Assembly (NCBI GenBank): GCA_900472485.1
Contig: UCII01000004.1
Span: 1-64,000, forward strand
Direction: 5' to 3'
DNA from: Hyphomicrobiales bacterium
GTDB lineage: Bacteria > Pseudomonadota > Alphaproteobacteria > Rhizobiales > Rhizobiaceae
DNA length: 64,000 bases
Shown: one piece after another, positions 1 through 7,068 of the stretch
How positions within the stretch are numbered: position 1 is the first letter of the stretch
How the letters are laid out: every line of letters starts with the position of its first letter
Translations under genes and position numbers: made by a program
Notes under the pieces: generated by a model
Databases searched by the model: none
What the model was told of the DNA's origin: nothing
Seen by the model: only the letters and a program-made list of their open reading frames with translations

Positions 1-87
1 AAGACAAGCGGTTTTCCGTCTGGAGTGCGCGAAACCAGGAACACTCTAAAAATCAATATCGGATGGCGATCCTCTTAAAGGCCGGCA

Positions 88-576
88 TCAGGCCAGAGCC
101 TGCAGGTAGCGCATGCCGGTGACCGGACGCGGCTTGAAATCCATGTTTTCATAGAAACGATGGGCTTGGAAATTGCCCGTCGCGGCGCCGACCGAAAGGT
201 AGCTGCAGCCGGCCTTGCGGGCGATATCGCGGGCGCGGTCGACGAGATGCTGTCCAACGCCATGGCCGCGATGGCCGTCGCGCACGAAGAGATGATGCAG
301 ATCCATGCCGCGCTGGCCCTCTTGCGCCTTGTAGAGCGGCACGAGGATGGCGTAGCCGATCAGCCCTTGCTCGCCTTCGGCGACAAGCGCCGTGATCCAG
401 GGCACGGGGCCGAAGAGATCGCGCTCAAGCTGCTCTGGCGTCGTGCCGGAGGGGTCGCCGTGGTGGGCGGCCAGCAGCCGGATCATGTCGTTGAGTTCAG
501 GCAGGTCACGCGGCTGCGCGTTGCGGATGGTGATGACCGGGGGGCGGAGAAGTGAGATGTCGCTATCGTCTAGCAT
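88..576 (-). CDS. GNAT family N-acetyltransferase
   Basis: A 162-residue protein with the layout of a single-domain GCN5-related N-acetyltransferase, which moves an acetyl group from acetyl-CoA to an amine. The acetyl-CoA pyrophosphate-binding motif is visible as RGHGVGQHLV around residue 104, preceded by a beta strand (LHHLFVRDG) and followed by a helix. The C-terminal NFQAHRFYENMDF segment is the usual motif B region of the family. The substrate cannot be read from the sequence. The gene stands alone, convergent with nothing and downstream of the MerR gene's terminator. The first ATG was kept, although the domain itself begins near residue 15 (ITIRNAQPRD), so a slightly later start is possible. 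Confidence 0.85.
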   Translation of the reverse strand: MLDDSDISLLRPPVITIRNAQPRDLPELNDMIRLLAAHHGDPSGTTPEQLERDLFGPVPWITALVAEGEQGLIGYAILVPLYKAQEGQRGMDLHHLFVRDGHRGHGVGQHLVDRARDIARKAGCSYLSVGAATGNFQAHRFYENMDFKPRPVTGMRYLQALA

Positions 577-630
577 GGCATTTTGCGTCCTTGTTTTTCA
601 ATGAGCCGTCAGGACGCTGCCGATACAACA

Positions 631-650
631 AAGCCGCCTGACGGCGGCTT
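631..650 (-). terminator. Hairpin terminator downstream of the MerR gene
   Basis: A perfect 8-bp stem (AAGCCGCC/GGCGGCTT) with a 4-base loop. Read on the minus strand it is followed by a T-rich stretch (TTTGTTGT), as expected for a factor-independent terminator. It lies about 120 bases beyond the stop of the MerR gene and before the acetyltransferase start, separating the two transcription units. Confidence 0.6.
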
Positions 651-772
651 GTTGACATATGATCTGTCTTGGCCGCCCGTTACAGGTACAGCCAAAAATA
701 CGAGCAATTATGGAGCGCGTGCGTGATCATGGGCGCATCAATGATCCGGTTCAGCGCGTTTGTCAATGGGAC

Positions 773-1186
773 TCAGTGCTCGTGTTCGCACAGGCCGTGG
801 TCGGAGAGCGCACGGATGACGTAGCAGTCCTCGATGCTGTGGCCGTCGCAATGCGAGACGATGCGCTCCAATTCGTGCTCAAGCTTCTTCAGCCGCGCGA
901 TCTTGGTGCGAACGTTATCGAGATGCTCCTTGGCGATACGGTCGGCGCCGACGCAGGGGCGGTCCGGATGCTGGCTGAGCGAGATCAGCTCCTTGATCGC
1001 ATCGATCGTCAGGCCTAGGTCGCGGCCATGCCTGATAAAGGCGAGGCGCTCAAGATCGGCTTTGGAGTAACGCCGCTGGTTGCCTTCGCTGCGTTCCGGC
1101 TCCGATATCAGGCCCATTTGTTCGTAATAGCGGATCGTCGGCACTTTCACGCCGGTCCGCTTGGATAGATCGCCGATGGTCAGCAT
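773..1186 (-). CDS. MerR family metal-responsive regulator (ZntR/CadR/PbrR type)
   Basis: A 137-residue MerR regulator. The N-terminal winged helix is clear (TIGDLSKRTGVKVPTIRYYE, residues 3-22), followed by the dimerisation helix around residues 80-112. Cysteines sit at residues 78, 113, 121 and 133 with histidines in the tail. This matches the pattern of Zn/Cd/Pb sensors such as ZntR, where one cysteine before the helix and a C-terminal Cys/His loop bind the metal; I infer a soft divalent metal as effector. It is divergent from dmeR, and a MerR-type palindrome lies 18-32 bases upstream of its start, suggesting autoregulation. No cognate P-type ATPase gene is next to it. The exact metal is not determinable. 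Confidence 0.85.
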   Translation of the reverse strand: MLTIGDLSKRTGVKVPTIRYYEQMGLISEPERSEGNQRRYSKADLERLAFIRHGRDLGLTIDAIKELISLSQHPDRPCVGADRIAKEHLDNVRTKIARLKKLEHELERIVSHCDGHSIEDCYVIRALSDHGLCEHEH

Positions 1187-1203
1187 TACATGGCCTCAAA
1201 TAC

Positions 1204-1218
1204 CTCTAGTCTCTAGAG
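1204..1218. promoter_or_regulatory. Probable MerR-type operator
   Basis: A perfect inverted repeat CTCTAG-TCT-CTAGAG. On the minus strand it reads CTCTAGAGACTAGAGGTATTT, close to the operators of PbrR/CadR-type MerR proteins, which sit inside the spacer of their own target promoters. It lies just upstream of the MerR gene and in the divergent region with dmeR. No good -35 box is visible. Confidence 0.6.
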
Positions 1219-1343
1219 AAATATATGCGGCTGTCGGCGCAAAATTGCAAGGTCAGGTAGGGCTAACTGCCCCCAGGTAGTGTTCCGCTTTCTCATTGCC
1301 CAGGCCGTCGTCGCAAAAAGGTGCTTCCAATCTGCTACAATAA

Positions 1344-1366
1344 ATACTATACCCCCCTATACTATA
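1344..1366 (+). promoter_or_regulatory. Probable DmeR (RcnR/CsoR-type) operator and promoter
   Basis: A run of six C flanked by mirror AT arms: TATA-CCCCCC-TATA at 1348-1361 inside ATACTATACCCCCCTATACT. RcnR, FrmR and DmeR repressors bind a G/C tract with AT-rich inverted flanks overlapping the promoter. It lies 18 bases upstream of the dmeR start, so autorepression of dmeRF with release by Ni/Co is the natural inference. Confidence 0.7.
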
Positions 1367-1378
1367 ATCGAGACCACG

Positions 1379-1651
1379 ATGTCCCATACCATCCGTCAGC
1401 AAGCCAAGCTTCTCTCCCGCGTCCGGCGCCTCAAAGGGCAGATGGAAGCGGTGGAGCGGGCGCTCGAGTCCGAGCGTCCCTGCGGGGAAATCTTGCAATT
1501 GCTTGCCTCCATTCGCGGCGCCCTGACGGGACTGACCGGGGAGGTTCTGGAAGACCATCTGCAGGAGCATGTGCTGCATGCCGAAAGCGAAGAGGCCCGT
1601 CGTCAGGCGGTGGATGAGATAGCCGACGTGCTGAAGACCTATCTGCGGTGA
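1379..1651 (+). CDS. dmeR: DmeR, RcnR/CsoR-family Ni/Co-responsive repressor
   Basis: A 90-residue all-helical metal-sensing repressor of the CsoR/RcnR family (DUF156). With the ATG at 1379 the RcnR metal ligands fall exactly in place: His3, Cys35, His60 and His64, the His-Cys-His-His set that binds Ni(II) or Co(II). An upstream in-frame codon would add about 33 residues and lose that register, so it was not used. The next gene is the CDF exporter dmeF, the same pairing as the dmeRF nickel/cobalt resistance operon described in Rhizobium leguminosarum. A C6-tract operator lies directly upstream. Apo-DmeR should repress; metal binding should release DNA. Confidence 0.88.
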   Translation: MSHTIRQQAKLLSRVRRLKGQMEAVERALESERPCGEILQLLASIRGALTGLTGEVLEDHLQEHVLHAESEEARRQAVDEIADVLKTYLR

Positions 1652-1656
1652 CCAAA

Positions 1657-1701
1657 GCATGTCGCGCAAAAGTGTGCAGCGGTTTTGCGATAACGACATG
1701 C
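1657..1701. repeat. Palindromic intergenic repeat, SAR-like rhizobial element
   Basis: Nested hairpin: outer arms GCATGTCG/CGACATGC (1657-1664, 1694-1701) and inner arms CGCAAAA/TTTTGCG (1665-1671, 1683-1689). The core GCAAAAGTG...GCGGTTTTGC recurs at 46931-46974. It lies between dmeR and dmeF, so it would be transcribed within that operon. Confidence 0.65.
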
Positions 1702-1790
1702 GAAAAATCGAAGGCATAAAACGCCAGGAGTGCATCTGAAAGATCGCGACGCGTTTTATGGTTTCAGGCGTTCAACGAGAAAGTAAAGTC

Positions 1791-2792
1791 ATGAGTATTT
1801 CCTCCGAAATGGGCCATAGCCACGTTTTTCTGGGCTCCGATCATCAGCGCAACGAACGCCGCATCTGGCTTGTGATCGCGCTCACGGCGGTCATGATGGT
1901 CGTCGAGATCGGCGCGGGCACGATCTATGGCTCGATGGCGCTGCTCGCCGACGGCTGGCATATGTCGACCCATGTCAGCGCCATGCTGATCTCGGCGCTT
2001 GCCTATCTCTACGCTCGCCGGCATGTGCATAATGCACGCTTCACTTTCGGCACCGGCAAGTTCGGCGATCTCGCGGGCTTTGCCAGCGCGATCGTGCTCG
2101 CGCTGATCGCGCTGATCATGGGCTGGGAGAGCATTCTGAGATTGCTCGACCCGGTGGCGATCAACTTCCGGGAAGCCATTGCCATTGCTGTTGTCGGCCT
2201 TATCGTCAATCTCGTCAGCGCATGGCTTCTGCGCGACGATCACAGCCATCATCACCACGGCCATGCCGGCCACGGGCACAGCCATGGCCACGCCCACGAT
2301 CATGACCATCATCACGAGCATGGCGACGATCATCACCACCACGGCCATGGCCAAAAAGGTGGCAGGGACAACAATTTGCGCTCGGTCTACGTTCATGTCA
2401 TTGCCGACGCGATGACATCGGTTCTCGCCATCATGGCCCTGCTGCTCGGCAGCCGTTTCGGCTGGACCTTCCTCGATCCGATCATGGGCATCGTCGGCGG
2501 CCTGGTCATCCTGCAATGGGCATGGAGCCTGCTGCGCGTGTCCGGCGCCGTTCTCCTCGATTTCATCCCGCAGGGTGAGGATCTGCCCGAGGAGATCCGT
2601 GAGGCGATCGAGACGGACGAAGATCGCATCACCGATCTCCATGTGTGGCAGGTCGGCCCCGGACATCATGCCGCGATCGTCGCGGTCGCAACGCCCGTCT
2701 CGCGCGATCCGTCCTTCTACAAGGCGCGGCTTGCCGAGATCCACGAACTCTCGCACGTGACGGTCGAAGTTACCGTCGACAAGGCGGCATAG
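1791..2792 (+). CDS. dmeF: DmeF, CDF family Ni/Co efflux transporter
   Basis: A 333-residue cation diffusion facilitator that exports divalent metal across the inner membrane in exchange for protons. Hydrophobic segments begin near residue 25 and form six predicted helices. Transport-site motifs are seen in helix 2 (ADGWHMSTH) and helix 5 (HVIADAMTS). Between helices 4 and 5 is a very long His/Asp-rich loop of about 40 residues with some twenty histidines, typical of DmeF-type exporters. The cytoplasmic C-terminal domain (residues ~255-333) ends the protein. The ATG at 1791 was chosen because an AAGTAAAG stretch precedes it; an in-frame ATG at 1758 has no ribosome site. It follows dmeR, which supports Ni/Co as substrates. 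Confidence 0.9.
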   Translation: MSISSEMGHSHVFLGSDHQRNERRIWLVIALTAVMMVVEIGAGTIYGSMALLADGWHMSTHVSAMLISALAYLYARRHVHNARFTFGTGKFGDLAGFASAIVLALIALIMGWESILRLLDPVAINFREAIAIAVVGLIVNLVSAWLLRDDHSHHHHGHAGHGHSHGHAHDHDHHHEHGDDHHHHGHGQKGGRDNNLRSVYVHVIADAMTSVLAIMALLLGSRFGWTFLDPIMGIVGGLVILQWAWSLLRVSGAVLLDFIPQGEDLPEEIREAIETDEDRITDLHVWQVGPGHHAAIVAVATPVSRDPSFYKARLAEIHELSHVTVEVTVDKAA

Positions 2793-2877
2793 AATCCGTT
2801 AGCAATCGGTCAGGTCAGAGGCTTGCCACATTCCTCGCATAGCCCAAGACCTGCCGATTCTGCTGGAGGCCTCTCAC

Positions 2878-3879
2878 ATGCCCACATTGCTCACGCGCCG
2901 CCGCCTCATGGCGGGCTCGGCGCTGCTTCTTCCCGCCCTGACGCTCGGCCCCGACGCGCTCTTTGCCCAGAATAGCAGCGCCTCGCCACAGACGTCGCCC
3001 ACAACGGATAATTCTGCAGCACCCGATGCCAGCGGCCAGGGAATGGAAGACAGCAGCGGAACGCAGGATAATTCGCTGCTCTCCGACGATGTCGACAAGC
3101 AGCTTGCCGATCTGGAAAAGAAGACCGGCGGCCGCCTCGGCGTCTCCGTGCTCGACACCGAAACCAATATTTCGCTCGGCCATCGCGAGGAGGAGCATTT
3201 TCCCCTGTGCAGCACCTACAAGGCGCTTGCCGCCGGCTTCGTACTGGCGCGTGTCGATCAGGGCACGGAAAAGCTCGACCGCCGTGTCACCTATGGCAAG
3301 GATAAGGTGGTCACCTATTCGCCGGAAACAGAAAAGCATGCCGGCGGCGATGGGATGACCATTGGCGAGCTCTGCGCAGCCGCGATCACGCTGAGCGACA
3401 ATACGGCCGGCAATCTTCTGCTCGAAAGTTTCGGCGGACCTGCCGTGTTGACCTCGTGGCTGCGCACAACAGGCGATACCGAGACCCGCCTCGACCGCAA
3501 CGAGCCGGATGTCAACCAGGCCGTCAAGGACGACCCGCGCGATACGACGACCCCCGATGCGATGCTGGATTCGATCGGCCTTCTGACACTCGGCAATACG
3601 CTGTCGGAAACATCGAGGGATCAGCTGGTCAACTGGCTGGTCGCCAACACGACGGGCAACAACCGTCTGCGGGCGGGCCTACCGAAGGAGTGGAAGGTCG
3701 GCGATAAGACCGGCACGGGCAACAACGGTTCCTATGCCGATATCGCCGTCATCTGGCCGCCGGATCGGGGTGCGATCCTGGTTACGACCTTCGTTGCCGA
3801 GGCGACCGCCTCTGCAAAGGATGTAGAGGCAGTGTTTGCCGAGATCGCCAAGATTGTCGTCGACATGGTCGGACAATAG
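2878..3879 (+). CDS. bla: Class A beta-lactamase, putative Tat-exported
   Basis: A 333-residue serine beta-lactamase that hydrolyses beta-lactam rings in the periplasm. Active-site elements are intact: Ser112-Thr-Tyr-Lys115, Ser173-Asp-Asn175, Glu209 in EPDVN, and Lys277-Thr-Gly279. The N-terminus has TRRRLMAG, a twin-arginine-like motif, a hydrophobic stretch and an ALFA cleavage site near residue 30. A Ser/Pro/Gln-rich linker of about 40 residues precedes the catalytic domain, longer than in typical enzymes. Cys111 and Cys166 match the usual positions 69 and 123; no partner for the common 77-123 disulfide is seen. A GGAGG ribosome site lies 8 bases before the ATG. No AmpR/LysR-type regulator is adjacent, so expression may be constitutive. 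Confidence 0.92.
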   Translation: MPTLLTRRRLMAGSALLLPALTLGPDALFAQNSSASPQTSPTTDNSAAPDASGQGMEDSSGTQDNSLLSDDVDKQLADLEKKTGGRLGVSVLDTETNISLGHREEEHFPLCSTYKALAAGFVLARVDQGTEKLDRRVTYGKDKVVTYSPETEKHAGGDGMTIGELCAAAITLSDNTAGNLLLESFGGPAVLTSWLRTTGDTETRLDRNEPDVNQAVKDDPRDTTTPDAMLDSIGLLTLGNTLSETSRDQLVNWLVANTTGNNRLRAGLPKEWKVGDKTGTGNNGSYADIAVIWPPDRGAILVTTFVAEATASAKDVEAVFAEIAKIVVDMVGQ

Positions 3880-3962
3880 CGGGACATCGATAATAAAAAC
3901 AATGCGATGCGAAAGAGACGTGAATCAGGTTCGTATCGCCTTCATGTAGTCTGGCAGCTTGC

Positions 3963-4496
3963 TCAGACGAGCGCCAAGGCCGCGGCTGTGCTGTCCGTTT
4001 CCTGATCGCTATTATTGTCTGCATTGCCGGCGCCGAGCTTCTGCTTGATCTCGTTGGCAATCTGGTCGTTGATTGCCTTCTGCTCGTCGGCCGGCAAGGA
4101 CTTGAAGGAATCTTCCGTCAGGCCATGTGCCTGCAGATATTGCGCCCGGATTTTCTGCGCAGGAGTCATATTCGCCCATTTGGCAAACTCGTCGAGAATA
4201 TCTTGATCGGATTGCCCGCTTGACGAGGTCGAACTGCTTCCGTTTGCAGCCGCCGCGCTATTCTGAGCGCTGCCGCTATCCGATGTCGAGGACGAGTCGC
4301 TGCCGAACTGGCTGAGCCACAGGCCGGAAATGGAGGAGGGGACGCCGCTGGACGAGATGGAGGGTCCTTGCGAATCGTCCTGCTGGCCGTCGCTATCATC
4401 AGGCAGCGAGAAGGGCGTGCTGTCGTCGCCGTCGCTGCTCTGCGAGCTGCGGATCGGCGTGCTGAAATAGTTTTGAGTGCTGCTGTGCACTTTCAT
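3963..4496 (-). CDS. Hypothetical Ser/Asp-rich protein
   Basis: Not recognised. From the preferred start it is 177 residues. The first ~110 residues are low-complexity Ser/Asp/Gly/Gln sequence and look disordered. Residues ~112-160 form an apparently folded helical segment (ILDEFAKWANMTPAQKIRAQ, then a short LTEDSFKSLPADE stretch). The tail is again polar. No signal peptide or membrane segment is seen. The start at 4496 puts GGGGAG 8 bases upstream; ATGs at 4502 and 4562 are in frame, but the first is too close to that site and the second lacks one. The helical segment resembles domains appended to rhizobial surface or flagellum-related proteins only in a loose way, and I assign no function. 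Confidence 0.65.
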   Translation of the reverse strand: MKVHSSTQNYFSTPIRSSQSSDGDDSTPFSLPDDSDGQQDDSQGPSISSSGVPSSISGLWLSQFGSDSSSTSDSGSAQNSAAAANGSSSTSSSGQSDQDILDEFAKWANMTPAQKIRAQYLQAHGLTEDSFKSLPADEQKAINDQIANEIKQKLGAGNADNNSDQETDSTAAALALV

Positions 4497-4568
4497 CGTC
4501 ATATCTCCCCACCGGTTGCGGGGACGATGACTCTGCAAGCCTGTGTGGAGCTTATCGCTCAAGCTTCC

Positions 4569-6074
4569 TCAAGTGCCGCAGAAAGTCTGAAGCACCCGTT
4601 CCGTCGGCAGTGGCGGCTCGGCAAAAGACGCAAAAGCAGGCTGATCCTGATAAGGAGTTGCCAGCACCTTCAGCAACGTTTCAAACAATGAGAAATCGCC
4701 ATCCTCGACCGCAGCTCGGATGGCCTGCTCGATTCGGTGATTGCGGGGAATGAAGGCCGGATTGACCTTGCGCATCGCCGCCGCCCGTATTGCCGGCGTC
4801 TGCGGATCGCGAGCAAGCCGCTCCCGCCAGCGTTCGAGCCAAGGTGCTGCTGCTTGCGGATCGTTGAACGTGGCGGCGAAATCGGTCACCTCGTCGTCCC
4901 CGGCAAGGGCGGCAAGCCGACGAAACGTGAGCGTGAAATCCGCACTTTGCTGCTGCATCGTCGCCAACAGCGACTGGATCAGATCGAGATCGCCTTCCTC
5001 TTCGCTCGCAAGACCGATCTTGGCGCGCATACCGGCAAGCCAATAGGCCTGAAAGCGTTCGCCATAGGCCTTGATGACCGTGTTTGCCAGATCGATCGCC
5101 GCATCGACGGACGGGTCGATCAGCGGGATCAGCGTCTCGCCGAGGCGCGCAAGATTCCATTGGCCGATCGCGGGCTGGTTGGCATAGGCATAGCGGCCGT
5201 TGCGGTCGATAGACGAGAAGACGGTCGCCGGATCATAGGCATCCATGAAGGCGCAGGGGCCGAAATCGATCGTCTCGCCCGATACGGTCATATTGTCAGT
5301 GTTCATCACGCCGTGGATGAAGCCGACATGCAGCCAGCGCGCGATCAATGAAGCTTGCCGATCGGCTACGGCTTCTAGCAGTGCAAGATAAGGGTTCTTG
5401 CGGTCTCTGATTTCCGGGTAATGCCTGGCAATGACGTGATCCGCCAGGGTCCGCACGCTCTCCGTATCGCCCCGCGCCGCAAAGAACTGGAAGGTGCCAA
5501 CGCGGATATGACTTGCCGCCACGCGAGTAAATACCGCACCGGGCAGCACCTCTTCGCGATAGACAGGCTCGCCTGATATCACGGCAGCAAGCGCCCGCGT
5601 TGTCGGAATGCCGAGCGCATGCATGGCCTCGCTGACAATATATTCACGCAGAACCGGGCCGAGTGCCGCGCGCCCATCGCCGCGGCGGGAAAACGGCGTT
5701 GGCCCCGAACCCTTGAGCTGGATGTCGCGGCCCTTGCCGCTGCGATCCTTCACCTCGCCGAGAAGGATCGCACGGCCGTCGCCGAGCTGGGGAACGAAAT
5801 TGCCGAACTGATGGCCGGCATAGGCCATGGCAATCGGCCGCGATCCCGGCAGCAGCTCGTTACCGGAAAAGATCGCCGCCGCATTTTGCTTTAGCGCCTC
5901 CACATCCAGCCCGAGTTCTCGTGCCAGCACCTCGTTGAATTTGATCAACTGCGGTGCGGCAACCGGCGTCGGCGCCTGATCCGCGAAAAACTGCGGCGGC
6001 AGGCGCGCGTAGCTGTTGTCGAAGGCGACCGTCGGCGCCCGAAGCGCGGCATCATCGTGAAGAGGAGAGCTCAT
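4569..6074 (-). CDS. selO: SelO, protein adenylyltransferase (YdiU/UPF0061)
   Basis: A 501-residue member of the SelO pseudokinase family, which transfers AMP from ATP to Ser/Thr/Tyr of target proteins and is linked to redox stress responses. Diagnostic motifs are present: GDGRAILLGE, QLKGSGPTPFSRRGDGRA, HGVMNTDNM and DFGPCAFMD, covering the nucleotide-binding and metal-binding residues of the inverted kinase-like site. The C-terminus ends TFCGT; this Cys aligns with the position that is selenocysteine in animal SelO and, with the Cys of DFGPC, can form the regulatory disulfide known for the E. coli protein. Length is close to the usual 480-500. It lies alone, 66 bases past the hypothetical gene's start and divergent from the ParD gene. 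Confidence 0.93.
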   Translation of the reverse strand: MSSPLHDDAALRAPTVAFDNSYARLPPQFFADQAPTPVAAPQLIKFNEVLARELGLDVEALKQNAAAIFSGNELLPGSRPIAMAYAGHQFGNFVPQLGDGRAILLGEVKDRSGKGRDIQLKGSGPTPFSRRGDGRAALGPVLREYIVSEAMHALGIPTTRALAAVISGEPVYREEVLPGAVFTRVAASHIRVGTFQFFAARGDTESVRTLADHVIARHYPEIRDRKNPYLALLEAVADRQASLIARWLHVGFIHGVMNTDNMTVSGETIDFGPCAFMDAYDPATVFSSIDRNGRYAYANQPAIGQWNLARLGETLIPLIDPSVDAAIDLANTVIKAYGERFQAYWLAGMRAKIGLASEEEGDLDLIQSLLATMQQQSADFTLTFRRLAALAGDDEVTDFAATFNDPQAAAPWLERWRERLARDPQTPAIRAAAMRKVNPAFIPRNHRIEQAIRAAVEDGDFSLFETLLKVLATPYQDQPAFASFAEPPLPTERVLQTFCGT

Positions 6075-6123
6075 GCTCCTAAAGTAGGGCTGACCGGGTG
6101 GCGGCGCAAGGCGCTTGCCCCAG

Positions 6124-6150
6124 GTAGGAAATCATCCTACTTTATCCTAC
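6124..6150. promoter_or_regulatory. ParD-type operator upstream of the antitoxin gene
   Basis: Three six-base half-sites: GTAGGA at 6124-6129 and TCCTAC at 6135-6140 and 6145-6150. The two direct copies are spaced by exactly 10 bases, one helical turn, as in operators bound cooperatively by ribbon-helix-helix antitoxins. It ends 20 bases before the parD start. Confidence 0.55.
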
Positions 6151-6169
6151 CGGATATGAGGAATTTGCG

Positions 6170-6430
6170 ATGAATGAAAAACTGAGCATTTCGCTCCCCA
6201 GTGAAATGGTGGCGGCGATCAAGGCACGCGTCGATGCGGGCAGCTATGCCTCCATGAGTGAGGTGTTACGGGCGGCAGTCCGGGTCTGGCTGCGGGAAGA
6301 AGAGGAATATCAGCAGCGGATCGCAGCGATCAGACAGAGAGTGAAAACATCGCTCGATGATCCCAGGCCAGATCTGAGCATGCAAGACATCGATAGCTGG
6401 ATCAAGACGCTGGCTGCGGAAAAACAGTAA
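6170..6430 (+). CDS. parD: ParD-like ribbon-helix-helix antitoxin
   Basis: An 86-residue type II antitoxin. The N-terminal strand (KLSISLPSEM) and the following helices (GSYASMSEVLRAAVRVWL) form the ribbon-helix-helix DNA-binding domain. The C-terminal half (residues ~50-86) would wrap and neutralise a ParE toxin. A GAGGA stretch lies before the ATG. Repeated half-sites upstream fit autoregulation. The toxin gene that should follow is cut to 31 codons, so this antitoxin appears orphaned. Confidence 0.85.
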   Translation: MNEKLSISLPSEMVAAIKARVDAGSYASMSEVLRAAVRVWLREEEEYQQRIAAIRQRVKTSLDDPRPDLSMQDIDSWIKTLAAEKQ

Positions 6431-6434
6431 CCGT

Positions 6435-6530
6435 ATGAAGCGATATTCCGTCATATTTCGCGAAACGGCGAAAGCCGATCTTGAGTCGATATTCAGCTAC
6501 GTGCTGGACCAAAGCAAAAGCAGGCTCTAG
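6435..6530 (+). pseudogene. parE: Truncated ParE/RelE toxin remnant
   Basis: Starting 4 bases after parD, an ATG opens a 31-residue frame beginning MKRYSVIFRETAKADLESI and ending at a TAG. This is the recognisable N-terminus (first strand and helix) of ParE toxins, which are normally about 95-100 residues. The remaining two thirds, including the C-terminal catalytic region, are absent; the frame runs straight into the 3' end of the convergent DUF1697 gene. It is probably the residue of a deletion that joined a toxin fragment to the neighbouring gene. Confidence 0.75.
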
Positions 6531-7048
6531 TCGTTTTTCAACTCCCGCGCCATCTCCGCAAGCTTGCGCACCGTATTGAGATTTCTGGACGTTCCCGCCT
6601 TCAGCGCCGGCAGCTTCAGCTTCGAGCGTCCGGAGCCATCGGGATAATGCACGTAGATTTCGCGGCCGGCGATATGCACTTGCTCGCCGCCAGGGGCGAC
6701 GAGCTTGGTGAGTGCATCCTCTGGTGCTGCCTCCTGCAGGAAAGTCACCAGCAGGTAGTTCGGCTTAGCATGCGGGAAGGGGGAATGTTCCGCCGCCCTT
6801 TCCAGAGCCTCGCGGCCGCGCAGGATCACGCCCGGAGACTTGCCCATTTTATCCGCCAGCGCCTGTTCGAGCCGAGCCTGCACCGTCGCCTCGTCCTCCC
6901 CCGCGCGGAAAACCACGTTGCCGCTCTGGATATAGGTGCGCACATCCTGAAAGCCGATCTCTTCGCACAGGGCCTTGAGATCGGCCATGGATAGCATGCC
7001 GGTGCCGCCGACATTGACGGCACGCAGGAGGGCGACGAAAACAGTCAT
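6527..7048 (-). CDS. DUF1697 family protein
   Basis: A 173-residue cytosolic protein with the hallmarks of DUF1697: the opening VFVALLRAVNVGGTGMLSMA, the IQSGNVVF stretch near residue 42, and FLQEAAPEDAL followed by YVHYPDGSGRSKL. The fold is ferredoxin-like and no biochemical function is established. The last bases overlap the truncated toxin frame on the other strand. It is 20 bases downstream of the oligopeptidase stop in the opposite order (both on the minus strand), so the two are not obviously co-transcribed from one promoter. Confidence 0.88.
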   Translation of the reverse strand: MTVFVALLRAVNVGGTGMLSMADLKALCEEIGFQDVRTYIQSGNVVFRAGEDEATVQARLEQALADKMGKSPGVILRGREALERAAEHSPFPHAKPNYLLVTFLQEAAPEDALTKLVAPGGEQVHIAGREIYVHYPDGSGRSKLKLPALKAGTSRNLNTVRKLAEMARELKND

Positions 7049-7068
7049 GGCTTCCTCCCCCGTTCGGC

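Noticed and set aside
1764..2756. A 330-codon frame antisense to dmeF
   Set aside because: Its Met/Val-rich repeats are the reverse reading of the His-rich loop. dmeF has clear family motifs and a partner gene.
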